Assembly: GCF_949987535.1 (NCBI RefSeq)
Contig: NC_080069.1
Location: 38,305,269 to 38,369,268, forward strand
Direction: 5' to 3'
Origin: Balaenoptera acutorostrata
Taxonomy: Eukaryota; Chordata; Mammalia; Artiodactyla; Balaenopteridae
DNA: 64,000 nt
Shown: positions 42,801-56,000 of the stretch, piece after piece
Numbering within the stretch: position 1 is the stretch's first letter
How the letters are laid out: every line of letters begins with the position of its first letter
Position numbers and translations under genes: made by a program
The notes under the pieces: model-generated
What the model saw: only the letters and a program-made list of their open reading frames with translations
The model's database searches: none
What the model was told of the DNA's origin: nothing

Positions 42801-45800
42801 TGTGTGTGGCACCAGGGAAGCTTCTGGAAGAGGTTAGGAGGGCAAGTAGAAGAAAGCTGTCTGTGGGCAGAAAGCACTCCCATGGGGGGGGATACCATGA
42901 GTGAAGGGGGAGAGGAGAGAAGCAGCTTGCTGGGTGCTGGTGGCCTCAGGACCTTGGTGGCTGTTGGCATGAGAAAGGCTTGAGGGGGGTGATAGCCATG
43001 TGGCTCACGGAGAGAAGAGCATGGGGGGTGGGGGACAGGGAACCCAGGGGTCTGTGTAAGGCAGGTGTGTGCCCGTTGGGTTCCAGAGGCTGAGACTGAG
43101 GGTGAGAGGGCCAAGAGGCAAGGCCAGTGTGGGACCAGGCCTTCCTTGGTGCGGCCTGAAACCCACTGTGGGGGGCCTGGGGACTCTGGAGAGACAGGGG
43201 TGATCTGACTGAATTTAGAAGGATCCCACCCACGAGGGTGGGAGCTGGAGACTTTTTTTTTTTTTTTTTTTTTGGCCGAGCCACGCAGCTTTCGGGATCT
43301 TAGTTCCCCAACCAGGGATCAAACCCAGACCTGGGGAAGTGAAAGCACTGAGTCCTAACCACGGAACCCCCAGGGAATTCCCTGGAGACCTTTGCATAGC
43401 AATCCTCTAAAACACAAAGCCTCCAGATAGAATTCTTACAGTAGTGTTCATTCTTACATTGCTTGGAATGGTGGTAAAGAATCAAATCAAACTAGTTAAG
43501 TCTGTCCCCCACTTTCCTTCTTATTCAAGTAATGCCAAGCTACAGCAGAGCAAATTTTAATTCAGCCCAGCAGGCCACTATTTGAGGATAATCAACAAAT
43601 ACTAGAAATTCCAGGGCTGGAAAGCCACGGTCCTTTACTTTTTAGAGTTATTAATTTTGGCGATGTGTCTGACTTTATGAATTCTGTCTCCCAGGGCCGG
43701 GGGCAGGGTTGCTCGTTAGTAAGATTGAATTCTGGTTAGTTTTACTGGGATGACGAGGGACTTAGGACAATATCCCTGAGGTGTAAAGGAAGCAAGCGTG
43801 AGAACCAGCGCTGTGAGAGAGGACGCACTTGGTCGTATTTATAATTTGGAGACTCTGGAGCCCTGAAGGGAAAAGAGGGATACAGGGGTGGTATCTTGGC
43901 GTCTGGGCATCTTTGCTGGAGTCCAAGCTCCCTTCCTGATTTCCTTCAGCCTTTTGTCTTCTTAGGTATGGAATCGCGGGAAGCGTGAACGTGACAGGGG
44001 ATGAGGTGAAGAAACTGGACGTGTTATCCAATTCTCTGGTGATCAACATGCTCCAGTCCTCCTACAGCACCTGCGTCCTGGTCTCGGAAGAGAATAAAGA
44101 CGCGCTTATCACCGCCCAGGAGAAGAGGGTGAGTGTGGCAGCCGGGCTGAAGTTCCTCTACTCACCAGTAGAGGGCGCAACTGAGTGGGGAAGACTTTGG
44201 TTGCCTTGCTTTTTTTTATTTCTGGTATTTCCCTCTATTGCTTAATTTTTTATTTTCTGGAAACAAACAAGGGATTGCATACTTCTTTAGTTGGAAGCCT
44301 TATGCTGTCTAGTCAAACAGACTCAGTAATAGGGCAGTGATTCATTCAGGAAATAAATGAGTGCTTTACCGAAACTTCTCAGTGGATGGGATTCATCATG
44401 GGTTTTCACTTACCGTACTGGTAACAAGTCCCAACATTTTGGAGCGCTTGAAAATCCAGTCCAGTAAAAAGTAGAGTTCCTGTGGTACTATACCGTCTCT
44501 TAATCTTCTCATCCCCAACGTACTCTCAGCCCTTTCCCCAAGGGGGTTTGGTTTCAGCAGAGATTTCTTCATGCCTGACAAACTGTTAGACTAAAACATA
44601 AAAGAATTCGTAAAGATCGTTGCTCTGGCCTTAATGCAATGGTAAACTTGGTTAGTGCAGGGCATGACTGGGGAGGGTCTATATTCACTATGTTTTCACA
44701 GTTTATTAAAAAAAAAAAAAGCTGGTAGCCAAAAAATTCAACCCATATTCAGCTGCAGTACAGTAATGCCAAATAAAGCTAAGACCGTTGGCCCTTGTTT
44801 TGTACAGTGGGTCTTGGGGACAAGGTGCCATTTCCTTGTGATTAGCTGAAAGGATGGAAAAATTAAAGTAAAACCAAATTTATTGAACACTTGCTGTAAG
44901 GTGGGGACTGTGCCAAAGCACGTTATACTTGTTGTCTCACATAATTAGGCTAAGTCACACCTATTATTTTCAATTTTCAATTTCCACCGATATGACCCTT
45001 GATTATCTCTCTGATCAAATCTCACGTTTTCTTTCCCCGTTGGCCTGAGCTACACAGGTCTTCACGCTAGTTCTTGAATACTCCTTGCTTGTTCCCACAT
45101 CAGCTCGTGAACCTTCTCCAGCATATGTTTGATGTTCAACAAATACCTGTTGAATGCATGCATGTATGAAATGAATGGGCTGAACTGGCTTATCTACAGG
45201 GAGAATGGGGAATTTCCAAGTTTATGAATTCCACTGCCCCCCACCCCGCCTCACCTCCTGTTGAACAAGGAAAAAAGAAAGGAGAAAAGGAAGAAAGAAA
45301 GAAGGAAGGAAAGAAATGAAAGAAAGAGGGAGAAAGAAAGAAAGAAAGAAAAAGAAAGAAAGAAAGAAAAAGAAAAAGGAAGGAAAGAAAGGGAAAGAAA
45401 GAAAGGAAGAAAGCTCACATTAAGCTAGGGCATTACTCATTGGAAAGTCAGGGGAAAGTAGTTTAGTGGTGGGAAAAATGACTCCCATTTTACTTGATGC
45501 TTGATTACCAGTGTTTAATTAGCCAGGACACCCCAGTCCCCATCACTAAGGCTCTCACAGAACCTTGCACATAGGAGGCCTGTAAAAAGTATCTGGTGTT
45601 TTCTTTCCACCGAACTGCTGGTGACAGCAGCGTGAGTGGGCATGAGGGACATGGTATCTCAAGACTCCACCTACTCTGTCTCTGGTCTTCACATCAGCAA
45701 GGTAGGGTGGATGCAGCAAAACCCAGAGGTGTATTTTTATTCTCCTGATGTAGTCATACATACCAGCTATTTTAATAAGACAGACCCAGAGGCCCTGGGA

Positions 45801-47010
45801 CATTGTTCTGAGATTTTCTTTCAGTAAAAATGTGCTAAAGTGAAAAAAGCCTGTCTGAGGAGAGGCTCAGAAGTACCAGTAAATCAATAGCCGACCTTAC
45901 TGTGGACGTGGGTAGAGCTTGTCCAAGTTCGTCTTCAGCTTCTCCACCTCTTCCCTGCAAGGTGCCCATTTCAGACCTGGTTTCCTCTCACACCCACAGC
46001 AGCTCTGAGTCCCCACTGGTCCCAGGTAGGAGGGGAGGGCAGAGCCAGGGCAGGTGGGAGGAGAGCTATTTGGAGGTGGGTGTGACCTCCATCACCCCCT
46101 GTGGGTGTCAACTAATCTGTTTATGGGCAGGCGGGCTCTGAGCTGCACAGTTAATGTATGCTGATACACTCTGCACTCCTTAAGTAATTGCATTTTTTGA
46201 CGAGGATGTCCCTTTGCTCTGAATCGCTTTTGGTGTAGTGTTGTCTGCCACACACAGCCACTTACACAGAGTGTGTTGCTCGGAAGGTGACCTGATCAGG
46301 TGTTCTGTCCTCTGTGCATGTAGGGGAAATACGTGGTCTGCTTTGACCCACTGGATGGATCTTCGAACATCGACTGCCTGGCCTCCATTGGAACCATATT
46401 TGCCATCTACAGAAAGGTGAGTAAACAGTACGTTCTTTAACACTTCCTTCCTCTGGTGGTTCCAAACGTTCCTGGGCTGGGAGCCACGAGTCTGGAGTTC
46501 TCACCTCGGTCCTCCCACTAACCAGACACACTGTGGCAGGCAAGCCATGCACCTCGCTCTGCCTCGGGCTCCTCATTGAATACCCGAATCGGTCATTTCC
46601 TTCAGTCCTGTTCTCGCCGTTCCTAGGAAGGGAGGGTGAGCTGATAGATGAGGCCTTGTTTTGAAAATCTGGAGGCAACACAAATGCCAGACGTGGAATT
46701 AGGTTCCAGGTGGCATCTGAAGGCCCCTCTGTTCCTTCCTTGTGTATCTTAAATCTTACTGCGTTTGCTTTCTGCTGCTGCTGTAACAATTCACCACACA
46801 TTTAGAGGCTTAAAACAACCTCCATTAATTATCTCCCAGTTCTTGGGTCAGAAGTCTGGCAGGCATGGCTGGGTTCTCTGTCTTGTAAGGCCAAAATCTT
46901 GGTGTCAGCCGGCCTGGCACCCTATTGAGAAGAATTCACTTCCAGGCTCACTTAGGCTGTTGGCAAAATTCACTGAAACGGTCAACATCCATCCCCTCAC
47001 ATAGTTACAA

Positions 47011-47065
<55 letters not shown>

Positions 47066-50000
47066 TGAGGACTTTTAAGATCTACTCTCACAGCCACTTT
47101 CAAATAGACAATACAGTATTTTTTTTTAAACATCTTTATTGGAGTATAATTGCTTTAAAATGGTGTGTTAGTTTCTGCTTTATAACAAAGTGAATCAGCT
47201 ATACATATACATATATCCCCATATCTCCTCCCTCTTGCATCTCCCTCCCACCCTCCCTATCCCACCCCTCTAGGTGGACACAAAGCACCGAGCTGATCTC
47301 CTTGTGCTATGTGGCTGCTTCCCACTAGCTATCTATTTTACATTTGGTAGTGTATATAAGTCCATGCCACTCTCTCACTTCGTCCCAGCTTACCCTTCCC
47401 CCTCCCCGTGTCCTCAAGTCCATTCTATACATCTGCATCCTTATCCCTGTCCTGCCCCTAGGTTCTTCAGAACCATTTTCTATTTTTTTTAGATTCCATA
47501 TATATGTGTTAGCATACAGTATTGTTTTTCTCTTTCTGACTTATTTCAGCCTGTATGACAGACTCTAGTCCATCCACCTCACTACAAATAACTCAATTTC
47601 GTTTCTTTTTATGGCTGAGTAATATTCCATTGTATATATGTGCCACATCTTCTTTATCCATTCATCTGTCAATGGACACTTAGGTTGCTTCCATGTCCTG
47701 GCTATTGAAAATAGAGCTGCAATGAACACTGTGGTACATGACTCTTTTTGAATTATCGTTTTCTCAAGGTATATGCCCAGTAGTGGGATTTCTGGGTCGT
47801 ATGGTAGTTCTATTTTTAGTTTCTTAAGGAACCTCCATACTGTTCTACATAGTGGCTGTATCAGTTTACATTGCCACCACCAGTGCAAGAGGGTTCCCTT
47901 TTCTCCACACCCTCTCCAGCATTTATTGTTTGTAGATGTTTTGATGGTGGCCATTCTGACTGGTGTGAGATGATACCTCATTGTAGTTTTGATTTGCATT
48001 TCTCTAATGATTAATGATGTTGAGCATTCTTTCATGTGTCTGTTGGCCATCTGTATATCTTCTTTGGAGAAATGTCTATTTAGGTCTTCTGCCCATTTTG
48101 GGATTGGGTTGTTTGGTTTTTTGATATTGAGCTGCATGAGCTGCTTGTACATTTTGGAGATTAGTCCTTTGTCAGTTGCTTCATTTACAAATATTTTCTC
48201 CCATTCTGAGGGTTGTCTTTTCATCTTGTTTATGTTTTCCTTTGCTGTGCAAAAGCTTTTAAGATCCATTAGGTCCCATTTGTTTATTTGTGTTCTTATT
48301 TCCATTTCTCTAGGAGGTGGGTCAAAAAGGATCTTGCTGTGATTTATGTCATAGAGTGTTCTGCCTATGTTTTCCTCTAAGAGTTGTATAGTGTCTGGCC
48401 TTACATTTAGGTCTTTAATCCATTTTGAGTTTATTTTTGTGCATGGTGTTAGGGAGTGTTCTAATTTCATTCTTTTACATGTAGCTGTCCAGTTTTCCCA
48501 GCACCACTTACTGAAGAGGCTGTCTTTTTTCCATTGTATATTCTTGCTGCCATTATCAAAGGTAAGATGTCCATATATGCATGGGCTTATCTCTGGGCTT
48601 TCTATCCTGTTCCATTGATCTATATTTCTGTTTTTGTGCCTGTACCATACTGTCTTAATTACTGTAGCTTTGTAATATAGTCTGAAGTCAGGGAGCCTGA
48701 CTCCTCCAGCTCCGTTTTTCTTTCTCAAGATTGCTTTGGCTATTCGGGGTCTTTTGTATCTCCATACAAATTGTGAAATTTTTTGTTCTAGTTCCATAAA
48801 AAATGCCATTGGTAATTTGATAGGGATTGCATTGAATCTGTAGATTGCTTTGGGTAGTAGAGTCATTTTCACAATATTGATTCTTCCAATCCAAGAACAT
48901 GGTATATCTCTCCATCTGTTGGTATCATCTTTAATTTCTTTCATCAGTGTCTTATAGTTTTCTGCATACAGGTCTTTTGTCTCCCTAGGTAGGTTTATTC
49001 CTAGGTATTTTATTCTTTTTGTTGCAATGGTAAATGGGAGTGTTTCCATAATTTCTCTTTCTGATTTTTCATCATTAGTGTATAGGAATGCAAGAGATTT
49101 CTGCGCATTAATTTTGTATCCTGCAACTTTACCAAATTCATTGATTAGCTCTAGTATTTTTCTGGTGGCACTTTTAGGATTCTCTATGTATAGTACCATG
49201 TCATCTGCAAACAGTGACAGCTTTACTTCTTCTTTTCTGACTTGGATTCCTTTGATTTCTTTTTCTTCTCTGATTGCTGTGGCTAAAACTTCCAAAACTA
49301 TGTGGGATAATAGTGGTGAGAGTGGGCAACCTTGTCTTGTTCCTGATCTTAGTGGAAATGGTTTCAGTTTTTCACAGTTAAGAATGATGTTGGCTGTGGG
49401 TTTGTCATATATGGCCTTTATTATGTTGAGGTAAGTTCCCTCTCTGCCTACTTTCTGCAGGATTTTTATCATAAATGGGTGTTGAATTTTGTCGAAAGCT
49501 TTTTCTGCAACTATTGTCATGATCATATGGTTTTCATCCTTCAGTTTGTTAATATGGTGTATCACATTGATTGATTTGCATATATTGAAGAATCCTTGCA
49601 TCCCTGGGATAAACCCCACTTGATCATGGTGTATGATCCTTTTAATGTGCTGTTGGATTCTCTTTGCTAGTATTTTGTTGAGGATTCTTGCATCTATGTT
49701 CATCAGTGATATTGGCCTGTAGTTTTCTTTCTTTGTGACATCTTTGTCTGGTTTTGGTATCAGGGTGATGGTGGCCTTGTCAAATGAGGTTGGGAGTGTT
49801 CCTCTCTCTGCTATATTTTGGAAGAGTTTGAGAAGGATAGGTGTTAGCTCTTCTCTAAATGTTTGATAGAATTTTGCCTGTGAAGCCATCTGGTCCTGGG
49901 CTTTTGTTTGTTGGAAGATTTTTAATCACAGTCTCAATTGCAGTGCTTGTGATTGGTCTGTTTATATTTCCTATTTCTTCTTGGTTCAGTCTTGGAAGGT

Positions 50001-53000
50001 TGTGCTCTTCTAAGACTGTGTCCATTTCTTCCAGGTTACCCATTTTATTGGCATATAGTTGCTTGTAGTAATCTCTCATGATCCTTTGTATTTCTGCAGT
50101 GTCAGTTGTTACTTCTCCTTTTTCATTTCTAATTCTATTGATTTGAGTCTTCTCCCTTTTTTTCTTGATGAGTCTGGCTAGTGGTTTATCAATTTTGTTT
50201 ATCTTCTCAAAGAACCAGCTTTTAGTTTTATTGCTCTTAGCTATTGTTTCCTTCATTTCTTTTTCATTTATTTCTGATCTGATCTTTATGATTTCTTTCC
50301 TTCTGCTAACTTCGGGATTTTTTTGTTCTTCTTTGTCTAATTGCTTTTGGTGTAAGGTTAGGTTGTTTATTTGAGATGTTTCTTGTTTCTTGAGGTAAGA
50401 TTGTAAGGCTATAAACTTCCCTCTTAGAACTGCTTTTGCTGCATCTCATAGGTTTTGGGTTGTCTTGTTTTCATTGTCATTTGTTTCTCGGTATTTTTTG
50501 ATTTCCTCAGTGATCTCTTGGTTATTAAGTAGTGTATTGTTTAGCCTCCATGTATTTGTATTTTTGTACAGATTTTTTCCTGTAATTGATATCTAGTCTC
50601 ATAGCGTTGTGGTCAGAAAAGATACTTGATACGATTTCAATTTTCTTAAATTTACCAAGGCTTGATTTGTGACCCAAGATATGATCTATCCTGGATTATG
50701 TTCTATGAGCAGTTGAGAAGAAAGTGTGACAATATGGTATTATTAACTCTAGTCCCGATGCCGTACATTACATCCCCAGGACTTATCTTGTAACTGGAAG
50801 TCTGTACCTTTGACCACCTTCACTCATTTCACCTACCTCACCCCTTGCTTCTGGAAACTACCAATCTGTTCTCTGTATCTATGAGTTATATATATATATA
50901 TTTTTAGAATCCACATGTAAGTGAGATCATACAGTATTTTTCCTTCTCCGACTTATTTCACTTAGCATAATGCCCTCAAAGTCCACCCATATTGTCATGA
51001 ATGGCAGGATTTCCTTGTTTTTCATTGCTGAATTTTATGTATATATATCTGTGAAAGAGTGATTTCATGTCCTTCAGGTATATACCCAGAAGTGTAATTG
51101 CTGGATCTTATATAGCTCTATATTTAATTTTTTGAAGAGCCTCCATACTGTTTTCCATAGTGGCTTCACCAATTTACATTCCTACAAGCAGTGCCCGTGG
51201 GTTCCCTTCTCTCCACATCCTCACCAACACTTGTTATTGCTGATCTTTTTGATATTAGTCATTCTGACAGGTGTGAGGTGATATCTCATTGTGGTTTTAA
51301 TTTGCATTTCCCTGATGATCAGTGGTGTTGAGCACCTTTTCATGTACCTGTTGGCCCTTTGTATGCCTTCTTTGGAAAAATGTCTATTCAGTCAGATCAT
51401 TTGTTTTTTTGCCATTGAGTTGTGTGAGTTCTTTGTATATTTTGGATATTAATCCCTTATTCTATGTATGATCTCCAAATATTTTTTGCTTTTTCATTTT
51501 GTTGATGGTCTTAATAGCTTCTTAAAGCCAACTGATTTAAAAACAAAGAGGAATAATGAGGGAGGCTGTGCATGTGTGTGGACAGGGAGTATGTGGGAAA
51601 TCTCTGTATCTTTCTCACAATTTTTCTGTGACCCTAAAACTGTTCTCAAAAAAATGAAGTCTTGGGGAAGGGGAAGGGTAAGCTGTGACAAAGTGAGAGA
51701 GTGGCATGGACATATATACACTACCAAACGTGAAATAGATAGCTAGTGTGAAGCAGCCACGTAGCACAGGGAGATCAGCTCGGTGCTTTGTGACCACCTA
51801 GAGGGGTGGGATAGGGAGGGTGGGAGGGAGGGAGACGCAAGAGGGGGGAGATATGGGGATATATGTATATGTATAACTGATTTACTTTGTTATAAAGCAG
51901 AAACTAACACACCATTGTAAAGCAATTATACTCCAATAAAGATGTTAAAAAAAAATGAAGTCTTTGAAACAAAAAAAGAGGAATATTACTATACATAATA
52001 ATTTGGGATATTCACACTTGAATTTTGGTGATTTTGAACACAGAGATTTTGTCTTAAAATTCAAATAAACCAGAGGCTTTGAAGGCTAGTCCAAATAACC
52101 ATAGATTTTCTCTGATAATGTTTCTAAATAGGGTGGGCAAGTTTGAGAAATGAATGAGACATGAAGAGAAAGCTTTGTGATGCTTAAGCAATGTCTAATG
52201 AGAGAGCAGCTTGCTTCAGAGACCTCATGGGGCTGTCACAGCCTCTTAGAACCTTGTCAAAGCCAGGGATGATGCCCGTTTCTGACCAGGATTTCTGTGA
52301 TTCTCTATAAGCATCAAGATAGAAGTTTCAGGACTGTCAGAGAACTGTCAAAACTATTTTCTTCCCCTTATCTCTGAGGAGCATTGCTAAACACCCTTTA
52401 AGATGTCCCATACTGCTTTCAGCTCCCTGTTCTATGATTTTCCTTTTTCTTGAAGTTGACATTTTCCATTTCCAACAGTCACAGATTAGACAAAGTGCAA
52501 ACTCTCTCCCTTCAAGACATCCAGAACTTTTGGATACAATATATCATCCTTTAAATTCGTGGCTGAGCTCATTGAAATGAACAAGCAATAAATACAAGGT
52601 AAGGGGCGGGGGACCAGAATCACAGAAAACTGAAAACCAGAGGCTTAAGAAGAGGACTGAGGGAGTCGTCCTGATGGGAGGAGCTGGTCTTGTTGATCTG
52701 AGCAAATCAAGGGTGTGGGTTTTAACACCCCTACAGGGTCAGGAGACCCCGTATCCCATTATTATGGGTAAGTCAACCTCACCAAAATTCTACTCTTTTA
52801 CTGACATAAGGATACATAGACCAGTGGAACACAAAAGAGAGTCTAGAGATAAACCCACACATGTATGATCACCTGATTTATGAAAAGGCAATACTGAAGT
52901 TTAATTTGTACAGGATGATCCCTTCAATAAGTGATGCTGGTCCAGGTGAATATCAGTATGAGAAAAAATTAACTTGACTCCTACTTCACACCATACACAA

Positions 53001-56000
53001 AGATTAATTAAAGACCAGAGACTTCACTGTAAAAAGTAAAGCTATAAAGCTCCTAGAAAAAAAACCACAGGAGAATATATTCATGCCTTTGGGGAAGGTA
53101 AAGATTTTTTAAACAGGACATAAAAAGTACTAACCTTGAAGGAAAAGGCTAGTAAACTGCGCTTCATTGAAACTAAGAACTTTTGTTCATCAAAAGACAA
53201 CATTAAAGGGGCTTCCCTGGTGGCTCAGTGGTTAGGAATCCGCCAGCCAATGCAGGGGACACGGGTTCATGCCCCGGTCTGGGAAGATCCCACATGCCGC
53301 GGAGCGGCTAGGCCCGTGAGCCACAACTACTGAGCCTGCGCGTCTGGAGCCTGTGCTCCGCAACGGGAGAGGCCGCGACAGTGAGAGGCCGCGACAGTGA
53401 GAGGCCCGCGCACCGCGATGAAGAGTGGCCCCCGCTCGCCACAACTGGAGAAAGCCCTTGCACAGAAACGAAGACCCAACACAGCCAAAAATAAATAAAT
53501 AAATAAATAAATTTATTAAAAAAAAAAAAAAGAAAACATTAAGGATGGACCTAGAGATTGCCATACTGAGTGAAGTAAGTCAGACAAAGATAAATATCAT
53601 ATGATATCACTTATATGTGGAATCTAAAAAAATGGTACAAATGAACCTATTTACAAAACAGAAATAGGATCACAGATGTAGAAAACACACTTATGGTTAC
53701 CAAGGGGGAAGGGGAGGGAGGGGTAAATTGGGAGATTGGGATTGCCATATACACACTACTATATATAAAATAGATAACTAATAAGAACCTGCTATTTAGC
53801 ACAGGGAACTCTACTAAATACTCAATAATGACCGATATGGGAATAGAATCTAAAAAACAGTGGATATATGTATATGTATAAGTGATTCCCTTTGCTGTAC
53901 AGCAGAAAGTAACACAACATTGTAAATCAACTATACTCTAATAAAAATTAATTTTAAAAAAAGACAACATTAAGAGAGTGAAAAGGCAACTACAGACGGA
54001 TGGAAAAGTTTTCAGTGCATACATCCAACAGAGAACTCATTTACTGAATAAATAAAGAACTCCTACAAATCAATAAAAAATACTCTCAATCTTATCAAAG
54101 GAATGGGCAAAAGACTTGAACAGGAACTTCAAAAAAGAGATTTTTTTTCCCTAGCTGGTTAATAAGTACATGAGAGATGCTCACCATCATTAGTCATCAG
54201 GGAAATGGACATGGAAACAGCACTGAGACATCATTTACCACCTGCCCCCAACCAGAGTGGCTAAAATTAAAAATACTAACCATACCAACTGTAGATGAAG
54301 AAACTGGAATTCTAGTATATTGGTGGTGGGAGTAGAAAATGTTACAAACACTTCAGAAAATTTTGATAGCACCTGCTAGTATTAAACATATACTGATGCA
54401 CTGTGGCCCAGCAAGTCCACTCCTGGAGTGCACCCAGGATAAATGGGTGCCTGTGTCTGCCAAAAGATGTGTACAAATTATTCGTAAAAGACCCAAACTG
54501 AAAAAAATCAAAAAGTGTATCAACATGAGAATAGATAAATAAACTGTGATATAGTCACATGACAGAAAGCTACATAGCAATGCAAAAGAACAAATTGCTA
54601 TGTGCAACAACACAGATAAAATCACAAAGACGTATGTTGTGAAACATAAGCCAGATACAAAAGAACACATGCTTTGTAATTTCATTTATATGAAGTTCCA
54701 AAACAGTCAAAGCTAATTATTCTTTTGATGTCCAGATGATAAAGGCCAGAATAGAGGTTACCTTGGGGGAGGTGATAGTGACTGAAAGAGGGTATAAGAG
54801 AATCTGCTAGGTGGCTGGAAATATTCTATAAATTGATCTTAGTAGTTACATCGGTATGTACTATATATATGTAAAAATTCGTCAAACTGTATAGTTAAGA
54901 TTTGTGTGCTTTGCTATATGTAATTTATACCTCAATTAAAAGAAAAATAATCAACTTTCCCATACCTTCTGCCACCAAACACATTGAGCCTTTGCAATTG
55001 TCACTAACTTTACTGATAAATGGCCATAGGAGGCACCACTGCCTTTATATGTGACAGGGAAGTAGGGAGTAGGGAAAAATATAAAGATTTTAGTGGAGTA
55101 GGGAAAAATATAAAGATTTGAGAAAGATAACATTAAATCATTTGTAAACTCCTCTGAGATTTTTGAGAAAAGTGTCATGGCAATGGAGAATACTAACATG
55201 AAGTGTATTTTGGGAGTTCCAAGACCATATTGGAGGGAAAATGAGAGTTGAAACTTTCTTTTTTTTGAGGCACTGAAATAAGTTACAGATGGGTTGTAAG
55301 TTTTGTGGAGAGGCGGGGAATAAAACCAGAAAAAAAGTGTAGAATATTTGTCTAATCTTGTCTTGATGTAGGAGAAATTCTGTCTAAACATAAAGACAAG
55401 AGAAGAAAATAATTAGGCTGCAATGAATAGTTTTAATTACCAAAAAAACTTCAAAAAAAAAGACACTATAAATAAAATTAAAGGGCAGATGACAATTGAT
55501 GAAAATGTTTGTAACATATAAGGTATTTATATCTTTCATATATAAAAAGCTATTAAAATTAACAATAAGAAGATGAGTACCCTGATAGAAAAATAAGCAA
55601 TGACATCAAACAGGCAACTTACAAAATAAGAAATAAAAATGGTCAATAAATATATAATAATTTACTTTATTAATTTTATAAAATGGAAATTAAAGCAGAT
55701 GTCTTTTTTTGCACCTATCAAATTGACCAAGTTGAAAAGACAATACTATCTTATGTTTATCAGATTCTGCACGGCAACTTTTCAATATGTATCAAAAGTC
55801 TTTTACCCAATACTTTTATTATTTGGAATTTCTCTTGGGAAAATAACCAGAGAAACATATGTTTATGCACTAGATTTTTCATCTCAGAGTCGTTCTGATA
55901 TTTTAAAACATTTGGAGACATCAAAAGGATTATATAATACTATAAGTAACTCTACACACATAAATTTTATAACTTAGATGAGGTAGACCAATTCTTTAAA

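Larger units (their letters stand above)
39819..43251. other. FBP2: FBP2 intron 1, 5' part
   Basis: Mostly single-copy sequence containing the C-rich G4 tract, the 41367 CTCF motif, a MER20-like stub at about 42535-42600 and G-rich patches at 42880-43040. No exon seen. Confidence 0.5.
44129..46323. other. FBP2: FBP2 intron 2
   Basis: It contains the 44165 CTCF motif, MIR-like text at about 44875-44990, an L2 end at about 45050-45165 and the purine tract at 45268-45412. The rest is unannotated. Confidence 0.5.
47065..51535 (-). mobile_element. Old L1 3' segment, antisense, split by the young L1
   Basis: Left part 47065-47120 (GATGAGGACTTTTAAGATCT) and right part 50728-51535 (CATTACATCCCCAGGACTTA, AATCTGTTCTCTGTATCTAT) are contiguous in L1M consensus order, showing that the 3.6-kb L1 at 47121-50727 interrupts one older element. 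Confidence 0.8.
52790..54945 (+). mobile_element. Old L1 3' part, sense, with SINE and L1 insertions
   Basis: ORF2-end text (GACCAGTGGAACACAAAAGA, AAGAACTTTTGTTCATCAAA) continues after the insertions at 53974 (AAAAGGCAACTACAGACGGA) and ends in an A-rich tail. Many stops. Confidence 0.8.

Noticed and set aside
46262..46801. 179-codon minus-strand ORF over FBP2 exon 3
   Set aside because: Antisense shadow of exon 3 and flanking intron; no family resemblance and no splice support.
47565..49889. 774-codon ORF on the minus strand as a possible host gene
   Set aside because: It is the L1 ORF2 C-terminal part, with RT motif FADD, flanked by L1 3'UTR and target duplications.
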